Under the pieces are notes generated by a model that was not told the DNA's origin, made no database searches, and saw only the letters and a program-made list of their open reading frames with translations. Of a stretch of DNA of 13,460 bases, positions 5,904 through 11,083 are shown piece after piece; within the stretch, counting starts at the first letter, position 1; the number at the start of each line of letters is the position of its first letter. Origin of the DNA: Maricaulis sp036231565 (GTDB lineage: Bacteria; Pseudomonadota; Alphaproteobacteria; Caulobacterales; Maricaulaceae); assembly GCA_036231565.1 (NCBI GenBank), contig JAZAHA010000054.1, forward strand, positions 1 through 13,460, in the 5' to 3' direction. The translations under genes were made by a program, and so were the position numbers.

Positions 5904-7307
5904 ATGCTTGAAAGAGTGACGGCCCTGCTGGCCCAGTCGGCGGCGACACTCCTTGTCGTCATCGGGCTTGTGGCCATTCTCGGCTATACCCATTCGCGGG
6001 CCTACCGGGCCGGATATTGCGCGACCCAGTACTGTTCCGGAGAAGGCCGCAGCTGGTGGCCCTTTGGTCGCGATCGCGACCGCCACTACAGCGGCCCGAC
6101 ACGCGTGACCGCCGGTCCGCCCGACCGGACACCGTCCAGCCCCTACAGCTCTGGCTATACCGACCATCCCGATGCGGGCAGCACACCCTATTCGACGGGT
6201 GCCCCCTACACAGAAAGTCCGGCCTATCCCTATGGCGACACCGGCCCCTCGGGCCTGCCGTTGTCATCGACCGTCACCGGTTCGGCTGCGGGCGCGCCGC
6301 GCTATCGCTATGGCGGACCGGGCTTCGGCTTCCGGCCTGGCCGGCAGATTTGCGGCGTACGCAGTCCGGATATCCAGGATGCCGATATTGCCCGCTGCTG
6401 GCTGCGTGTCGGCGATGCCTATCAGGCTGTCGGCCAGATCGAACGGGCCCGTGAGGCCTGGGACGAGGCCCTGCTGGTGGGATCATCCGTCGGCGGCGCC
6501 CAGGCGTCCCTGGTCGCCCACCGCCGGCTCCAGGCGGCGATCCTGGAACGTTCCTGCCCGACCAGCCAGCGAAGCCTGGAGCGGATCGCCTATGGCTTCA
6601 GCGCCACCGAGGATTCTGGCGATATCGTCGATCTCGATCTGCGTCAGCGCGCCCTGTCGGCTCTGGGCTATTACAATGGCGTGATCGACGGCACCTATGG
6701 TCCGATGACCCGCCGTTCGGTGCGTGACTTCCAGGGCGACATGGGCTTCGACCAGACCGGCGCCCTGACGCCCGCCCAGACCGTGACCCTGGCCTGCCAT
6801 GCGGCGCTGACCGCGCGCGACACCGACGCGCAGAATCTGATCGGCATCATGTTCGCGACCGGGCTGGGTCTGGAACAGAATATCGATACGGCGCTGGAAT
6901 GGCTCGAAGAGGCTGCCGAGCGCGGTCATGGGGGCGCCAATTTCAATCTCGCCCTGATCTATGGCACAGGCACGGTGCAGGGCAGCTACCGGCTGTGCGG
7001 CATCGTGGAGAGCCCCGAGCGTGCTGACAGCTATCTGCGCCGCGCGGCCGATCTCGGCCATGACCGGGCGATTGCCCTGCGGCGCTTCGCCGGCCGTTCC
7101 GAAGCCCCCGCCGAACGCTGGTCCCGGATATCCGACCAGCTGCTGCGCGAGGCCGAACGCAATGGCGACCGTTTCTATCTGGCTTGGCAGAGGCGGGTCG
7201 ACGAGATGCGCCGCGCCAACGGCCAGCAGCTCGACCAGCCCGGTTGTTACCAGGCTGCACTCGACGGCACCCGCTCCGCCCAGGGCGGCAGCGGCACCCG
7301 GCGCTGA
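5904..7307 (+). CDS. Membrane-anchored peptidoglycan-binding and Sel1-repeat protein
   Basis: A 467-residue envelope protein. Residues 10-28 form a single membrane anchor or uncleaved signal. A long flexible region follows (about 50-145), rich in Pro, Ser, Tyr and Gly with recurring units such as PYSSGY, PYSTGAPY and PAYPYGD, and probably spans part of the periplasm. A TPR-like helical hairpin lies at about 160-195. A peptidoglycan-binding domain of the PG_binding_1 type spans about 243-297 (LRQRALSALGYYNGVIDG, YGPMTRRSVRDFQ). Two Sel1-like repeats occupy about 306-345 and 346-393 (AQNLIGIMFATGLGLEQN, LEEAAERGHGGANFNLALIY, YLRRAADLGHDRA). Such proteins often act as scaffolds or regulators at the cell wall; the exact role is unknown. 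The start has GGAGAGG (5889-5895) 8 bases upstream. A lipoprotein gene follows 35 bases later and is probably co-transcribed. Confidence 0.85.
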   Translation: MLERVTALLAQSAATLLVVIGLVAILGYTHSRAYRAGYCATQYCSGEGRSWWPFGRDRDRHYSGPTRVTAGPPDRTPSSPYSSGYTDHPDAGSTPYSTGAPYTESPAYPYGDTGPSGLPLSSTVTGSAAGAPRYRYGGPGFGFRPGRQICGVRSPDIQDADIARCWLRVGDAYQAVGQIERAREAWDEALLVGSSVGGAQASLVAHRRLQAAILERSCPTSQRSLERIAYGFSATEDSGDIVDLDLRQRALSALGYYNGVIDGTYGPMTRRSVRDFQGDMGFDQTGALTPAQTVTLACHAALTARDTDAQNLIGIMFATGLGLEQNIDTALEWLEEAAERGHGGANFNLALIYGTGTVQGSYRLCGIVESPERADSYLRRAADLGHDRAIALRRFAGRSEAPAERWSRISDQLLREAERNGDRFYLAWQRRVDEMRRANGQQLDQPGCYQAALDGTRSAQGGSGTRR

Positions 7308-7342
7308 GGCCGGCCATGCGAATTGACGAGAGGAAAAGTGCA

Positions 7343-7957
7343 ATGAAAAAGGCGGCAGTCCTGCTCCTCGCGGCCACGGCCCTTTCGGCCTGCGGTCACG
7401 GCTATTCCGGACATCACGGCCCGTCGGCGCCCTATATTCCGCCGCCGCCCGATCATTTCCGGCCGATCGACACGGTCAGCCCCGCGATCGCGATGTGCGA
7501 GGTCGACACGCTTGCCGAACAGCGCCTGGCGATGCTGGAGGAGGTGCACGGCTATCGCGAGGCAATCCGTGCCGAGCCGGGGCATCGCTCCGCCATGGCT
7601 GATACCGAGACCCAGGAAATCATCGCCGCTTTCGAGACCGATCTGGACGCGTCCTACCGGTTCGCCACCGCGTCCTGCCGTACCTATAATCGCTGTCTGG
7701 AAGAGAACCGGTTTGCCGAGGCCGCCTGCCAGGACTCTGCCGCGATGTGGCATGACGGGCAGGACCGGTTCCACGGACTGTCCGAGCGCCTGTCCGTCGT
7801 GCGCGAACGGATCGCCTCGGAGTGCAATGACTGCCGTCCCGAACACTGGCGCGACCGCGACCGTCATGGGCGCCGACATCACGAGCACCGCCGGGATCAT
7901 CGTCATTATGACCGCGACGATCTGATGGGTTCGGTCTTCTCGACCAGCGATCACTGA
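7343..7957 (+). CDS. Putative lipoprotein with a histidine-rich C terminus
   Basis: A 204-residue protein I do not recognise by family. Its N terminus, MKKAAVLLLAATALSAC, is a classic lipoprotein signal with lipobox L14-S15-A16-C17, so the mature protein is probably tethered to a membrane in the periplasm. A short His/Pro-rich linker (18-40) is followed by a helical region (about 48-165) containing C51, C111, C116, C127, C154 and C157, apt for disulfides. The tail (about 161-190) is strikingly rich in His, Arg and Asp, with HRRDHRHYDRDD near its end, and could bind metal ions. The ATG at 7343 was chosen because GAGAGGAAA (7328-7336) precedes it and it begins the signal peptide exactly; upstream in-frame ATGs add a non-signal extension. 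It converges on the CDF transporter gene with a 30-base gap, which is suggestive but not evidence of shared function. Confidence 0.75.
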   Translation: MKKAAVLLLAATALSACGHGYSGHHGPSAPYIPPPPDHFRPIDTVSPAIAMCEVDTLAEQRLAMLEEVHGYREAIRAEPGHRSAMADTETQEIIAAFETDLDASYRFATASCRTYNRCLEENRFAEAACQDSAAMWHDGQDRFHGLSERLSVVRERIASECNDCRPEHWRDRDRHGRRHHEHRRDHRHYDRDDLMGSVFSTSDH

Positions 7958-7987
7958 AAATGCGATCTCAAAAGCCGCGGGCGGTGG

Positions 7988-8623
7988 CTACTCGCCCGGG
8001 GCTGCGTGGGCCGCTGCATCGCGGCGTTCCGCCAGCGCGCGGGACAGGATCTGCATCGCCGACCAGACGAACAGCCCGGCCATGCCGGCCGCGACCATCA
8101 CATCGGGCCAGTGTGTGCCCGTGAAGGCAACCAGGCCGGCCGACCCGAACACGGCAACATTGCCGATGGCGTCATTGCGCGAGCACAGCCAGACCGAACG
8201 GACATTGGCGTCGCCCTCGCGCCAGCGCATCAGGATCACGACACTCGCCAGATTGGCGGCCAGTGCGAGAATGGCGACGGAGCCCATCAATGTGGCGTCC
8301 GGCTCCGTCTCGAAAAAGGCGCGGTAGAGCGCCAGCGCCAGGATGAAGCCACCCATCACGAACAGACTTCCCGCCTTCACCAGCGCGGCATTCGCCCGCC
8401 ATATCAGCGGCTTGCCGATGACCCAGAGTGACAGACCATAGGTCGCGGCATCGCCGATGAAATCCAGCGCGTCGGCCTTGAGGGCCTGCGAGTGAGCCGC
8501 GGCACCGGCCAGCATCTCGACGGCAAACATGCCGGCATTGATCGCAATGACGATCCACAGCGCGCGACGGAAAGCGCGCGACGTGCCGTCGAATTCCTCA
8601 TTGTGGCAGCATCCCGCCGACAT
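7988..8623 (-). CDS. CDF-family cation efflux transporter lacking the cytoplasmic domain
   Basis: A 211-residue inner-membrane protein with about six hydrophobic segments (roughly 22-42, 50-70, 83-103, 113-132, 150-168 and 174-198). It belongs to the cation diffusion facilitator family, which exports Zn, Cd and similar ions in exchange for protons. It ends just after the last helix, so the usual cytoplasmic domain of about 90 residues is missing. The metal site of helix 2 is visible as D54-x3-D58 (in KADALDFIGDA). In helix 5 the usual H-x3-D appears as C147-x3-D151 (CSRNDAIGN). The N terminus has C5-C6-H7. From memory, a CDF of this short type from Maricaulis maris was reported to bind zinc and cadmium. 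The start is the ATG at 8623, with AGGAGA 5 bases upstream; the open frame reaches a GTG at 8644. It is divergent from a MerR regulator. Confidence 0.88.
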   Translation of the reverse strand: MSAGCCHNEEFDGTSRAFRRALWIVIAINAGMFAVEMLAGAAAHSQALKADALDFIGDAATYGLSLWVIGKPLIWRANAALVKAGSLFVMGGFILALALYRAFFETEPDATLMGSVAILALAANLASVVILMRWREGDANVRSVWLCSRNDAIGNVAVFGSAGLVAFTGTHWPDVMVAAGMAGLFVWSAMQILSRALAERRDAAAHAAPGE

Positions 8624-8656
8624 GGGCGTCTCCTGACTTGTCACCTGTCGATTCGA

Positions 8657-8687
8657 ACCCTAATTGCTATAGTGACTAGAGGTTCAA
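8657..8687 (-). promoter_or_regulatory. MerR-type promoter/operator of the CDF transporter
   Basis: On the minus strand TTGAAC (8687-8682) and TAGGGT (8662-8657) are 19 bases apart. This long spacer is the hallmark of promoters activated by MerR-family proteins, which untwist the DNA to bring the elements into line. The spacer holds the dyad CTCTAG-TCA-CTATAG, 5 of 6 positions symmetric. The site lies between the CDF gene and the divergent regulator gene, as expected for an autoregulated pair. Confidence 0.75.
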
Positions 8688-8694
8688 GGCGAAA

Positions 8695-9147
8695 ATGACA
8701 GATCTTTCCATCGGCCGTCTGGCCACGCTCTCGGGTGTCAAAGTCCCGACCATTCGCTACTACGAGTCCATCGGCATGCTCGACGCGCCGCCGCGCTCAC
8801 CCGGCGGGCAGCGCCGCTATGGCGATGGACATCTCGAGCAATTGCGCTTCATCCGTCATGGCCGCGAACTGGGCTTCGGGCTGGATGATCTGCGGGCGCT
8901 GCAAGACCTGTCCGCGCGTCCGGACCGTTCCTGCGAGGAGGCCGACGGCATCGCCCGCAAGCAGCTGGCCGAGGTCGAGCGCCGCATTGCCGGGCTGGAA
9001 GCGGTGCGGCGCGAGCTTGAGCGCATGGTCGAGCGCTGTTCGCACGGCGTGGTCGATGAATGCCGCGTGATCCAGACCCTGTCCGACCATCATCTGTGCG
9101 CCGGCGATCATGCGCCGGACCACCAGACCGTACTGCGGGACACGTGA
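8695..9147 (+). CDS. MerR-family metal-responsive transcriptional activator (Zn/Cd/Pb type)
   Basis: A 150-residue cytoplasmic regulator. The N-terminal winged helix-turn-helix (SIGRLATLSGVKVPTIRYYE, 5-24, then PGGQRRYG at 36-43) is typical of MerR proteins. A long dimerisation helix spans about 82-114. Metal-ligand cysteines lie at C80, C115 and C123, with H117 between the last two and an additional C135. The 35-residue gap between the first two is the same as in MerR, ZntR, CadR and PbrR. A cysteine at the C80 position is the mark of divalent-ion sensors rather than Cu(I) sensors such as CueR. Family knowledge predicts that it binds the divergent CDF promoter and activates it when Zn, Cd or Pb rises; which metal cannot be decided from sequence. 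The start follows AAGG (8686-8689) at a 5-base spacing. Confidence 0.9.
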   Translation: MTDLSIGRLATLSGVKVPTIRYYESIGMLDAPPRSPGGQRRYGDGHLEQLRFIRHGRELGFGLDDLRALQDLSARPDRSCEEADGIARKQLAEVERRIAGLEAVRRELERMVERCSHGVVDECRVIQTLSDHHLCAGDHAPDHQTVLRDT

Positions 9148-9217
9148 CCGCTCATTCCCGCTGTCGCGCGTATCTCAGGCATGGCCTCCTTCCGCGCGAA
9201 AACGGGAGGATGCATCC

Positions 9218-9715
9218 ATGAAACATCTCGCTGCCGGCCTGGCGCTGGTTGCGCTGGCCGCACCGCCGCTCGCTGCCAAGTCCGGCGACACAGGCGACCT
9301 AGACGCTGTCTTCGACACGCTCGACCGGCGCCTGTTCGATATCGGCTTCAACACCTGCAATCTGGACGAGTCGGCATCGCTGGTCGCCGAAGACCTCGAA
9401 TTCTACCACGACCAGGGCGGCGTGACGCACGGCCGCGATGCCTTCATCGCCACGATGGAGCAGAATATCTGCAACGGGCGGCAGACCGTCCGGCGCGAGC
9501 GTGTGGACGGGAGTTTCCGCCTTGAGCCGCTCTACGAAAACGGCACGCTCTACGGCGTCATCCAGTTCGGATCACACCGCTTCCTGATCGTCGACGATAC
9601 CGGCCATGCCGAGCCGACCGGCCTGGCCGAGTTCGCGCATCTCTGGCTGCTCACCGATGATGGCGCGTGGGAATTGTCGCGCGTCCTGTCCTACGCGCAC
9701 CGGCCACCCGAATAG
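9218..9715 (+). CDS. Secreted NTF2-like (DUF4440-type) protein
   Basis: A 165-residue protein with a clear signal peptide (MKHLAAGLALVALAAPPLAA, 1-20). The mature part looks like an NTF2-like cone-shaped fold: FNTCNLDESASLVAEDLEFYH (given here as FNTCNLDESA, 44-53, then SLVAEDLEFYH, 54-64), DQGGVTHGRDAFIATM, and a C-terminal FAHLWLLTDDGAWELSRVLSY. C47 and C86 could form a disulfide. Members of this family are often small enzymes or binding proteins of unknown role. The start is well supported by GGGAGGA (9204-9210) with 7-base spacing. The gene lies 70 bases after merR in the same direction. It ends only 6 bases from the end of the convergent acetyltransferase gene, with no terminator between. 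Confidence 0.8.
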   Translation: MKHLAAGLALVALAAPPLAAKSGDTGDLDAVFDTLDRRLFDIGFNTCNLDESASLVAEDLEFYHDQGGVTHGRDAFIATMEQNICNGRQTVRRERVDGSFRLEPLYENGTLYGVIQFGSHRFLIVDDTGHAEPTGLAEFAHLWLLTDDGAWELSRVLSYAHRPPE

Positions 9716-9721
9716 GAAGGC

Positions 9722-10246
9722 TCAGACCGTATCGAAGGCCGGATGATAGTGGACCCGGCAGGGTCCGGCAGCGGGGTCGGCCGGGCGGTCGCCCAGGGCC
9801 AGGCGCTGGAAGGCGGCGGCGTGTTCGCCGTCGGGGTCACCGCTCCAGTACCAGTCCTTGCGTGCGGCGGGCTCGAAACCGAAGCGGCTGTAATAGCCCG
9901 GATCGCCCAGCACCACGCACCAGGGCACGCCCAATGTGCGCAGATAGTCCAGCCCGGCATTGATCAGAGCCTCGCCGATGCCGCGCTTCTGGTGTTCCGG
10001 CGTCACGGCGATGGGAGCCAGCCCGACGCCATAGGCCTGCGAGCCGTTTGCTGCGATCGCCGTGACCGGCGAGAACATCACCGCTCCGACAATGCGTCCG
10101 TGATCTTCGGCAATCAGTTCCAGCGTGTCAGCATCGGCGGCGCGCAGGGTGATGACGAGCTGGGCTTCGGCGGGGGTCGGGAAGGCCGCTTTCAGAACGG
10201 TGTCGACCCCGGCGTGATCGCCGGGGTCGCAACTGCGGATCTGCAT
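9722..10246 (-). CDS. GNAT-family N-acetyltransferase (YhbS-like, COG3153 type)
   Basis: A 174-residue cytoplasmic enzyme of the Gcn5-related family, which transfers the acetyl group of acetyl-CoA to an amine; the substrate is unknown. The CoA-binding motif A is visible at GLAPIAVTPEHQKRGIGEAL (about 74-93), with the Q-x-R-G-x-G/A pyrophosphate loop. The later CVVLGDPGYYSRFGFEPA (about 110-127) is the signature of the YhbS subgroup. The start ATG lies 14 bases after the eipA stop, and its ribosome site (AGGGAG) overlaps that stop codon, so the two genes form an operon read from the eipA promoter. Whether it acts on an envelope or metabolic substrate cannot be told. Confidence 0.9.
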   Translation of the reverse strand: MQIRSCDPGDHAGVDTVLKAAFPTPAEAQLVITLRAADADTLELIAEDHGRIVGAVMFSPVTAIAANGSQAYGVGLAPIAVTPEHQKRGIGEALINAGLDYLRTLGVPWCVVLGDPGYYSRFGFEPAARKDWYWSGDPDGEHAAAFQRLALGDRPADPAAGPCRVHYHPAFDTV

Positions 10247-10260
10247 GGTGCCGGCGCTCC

Positions 10261-10851
10261 CTAGAAGGGCAGCCAGGCCCGGCGGCGCGAATAGGCGAGA
10301 TAGCCCACATTCGCACCGGCGCGCAGGCCGACACCCGAACGGATCGGGGCAAGGGTGACGTCATCGGCGCGCTGGTAGTTTACGCCCATGCCGGCGACCA
10401 GATAGGCCGAGCCCTCAACGCCGGGATAGCGCTGGAAGAGGCGGTCGGGGTCGTCGAGATTATAGACCAGAACGAAGACACGGCTGGCATTGCCGCCGGT
10501 ATCGAAACCGATCGACGGGCCGCGCCAGTAGACCTTTTCGCGCACCCCGTTCTTCATTGTCAGATAGCCTTCGCCATAGCGCAGGCCTACGCCGACAGCA
10601 CCGGCGATTTCCTCACCGGCGACGTAGCCGACCGGGCGGCCCAGATCGGAGAAGACACGTTCGAGCACGCTGGCCGCAGCTTCGGCTGTGACACCGAAAA
10701 AATCGGACACGGCATCGACAAGTTCGTCCTGGGAATAGGTGTCGACGGGTTCGGAATACTGGCTCGGCTGCCCGTACTCGGGGTCCTGGGCCAGGGCCGG
10801 GCCGGCCACGCCGAGGGCGAGACTGGCAGCAATCGTCAACAGGGCACGCAT
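10261..10851 (-). CDS. eipA: EipA-family (DUF1134) periplasmic envelope protein
   Basis: A 196-residue secreted protein of a family restricted largely to alphaproteobacteria. A signal peptide spans 1-21 (cleavage after GPALA). An acidic, Gln/Tyr-rich linker follows, then the DUF1134 domain (about 40-190) with GRPVGYVAGEEIAGAVGVGL (71-90), RYGEGYLTMKNG and VYWRGPSIGFDTGGNASRVF (108-127). The Brucella homologue is, to my knowledge, a small periplasmic beta-barrel needed for resistance to envelope stress, and its gene is directly activated by CtrA. The ATG at 10851 is preferred: GGAG (10861-10858) directly abuts the earlier ATG at 10857 but stands 6 bases from this one. A CtrA-like box lies 72 bases upstream. 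The GNAT gene follows in the same unit. Confidence 0.9.
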   Translation of the reverse strand: MRALLTIAASLALGVAGPALAQDPEYGQPSQYSEPVDTYSQDELVDAVSDFFGVTAEAAASVLERVFSDLGRPVGYVAGEEIAGAVGVGLRYGEGYLTMKNGVREKVYWRGPSIGFDTGGNASRVFVLVYNLDDPDRLFQRYPGVEGSAYLVAGMGVNYQRADDVTLAPIRSGVGLRAGANVGYLAYSRRRAWLPF

Positions 10852-10922
10852 GGGCATCTCCGTTCAGATCTGCGGTCCCGTCGAATGTGGTGACCGAATA
10901 GGGCGAGACAGCGGCGAAACGC

Positions 10923-10937
10923 TTTACGTCCGGTTAA
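10923..10937 (-). promoter_or_regulatory. Putative CtrA-binding site upstream of eipA
   Basis: Read on the minus strand the site is TTAACCGGACGTAAA, that is TTAA-N7-TAAA, against the CtrA consensus TTAA-N7-TTAA (7 of 8 defined bases). Its first half extends to TTAACC, as in the strong half-site TTAACCAT. A possible -10 element, TATTCG (10900-10895), lies 22 bases further toward eipA, putting the box at about -34 to -48, a place suited to activation. The rest of the 232-base gap between eipA and the peptidase gene (10852-11083) shows no other clear signal except the peptidase ribosome site. Confidence 0.5.
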
Positions 10938-11083
10938 GTTGCACAGGACTGCTGTCATCGGAACGGAGTGTTTCGGCGACTGCCGGGGCTGCGGCAGCGG
11001 TCCAAGATGGTGAAATCTTCATTTTTGCGAAAGGCGCGCACCCGTTAGGCTGCCGGCTGAATTTCTTCTTGGGGAGACCAGAC

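Noticed and set aside
11025..11051. TTGCGA and TAGGCT as a promoter of the peptidase gene
   Set aside because: The spacing of 15 and the poor -10 match make it too weak to list as a feature.
10739..11083. Upstream extension of the M3 peptidase frame
   Set aside because: It runs antisense through the start of eipA and the promoter region. The lipoprotein signal and strong ribosome site fix the start at 11084.
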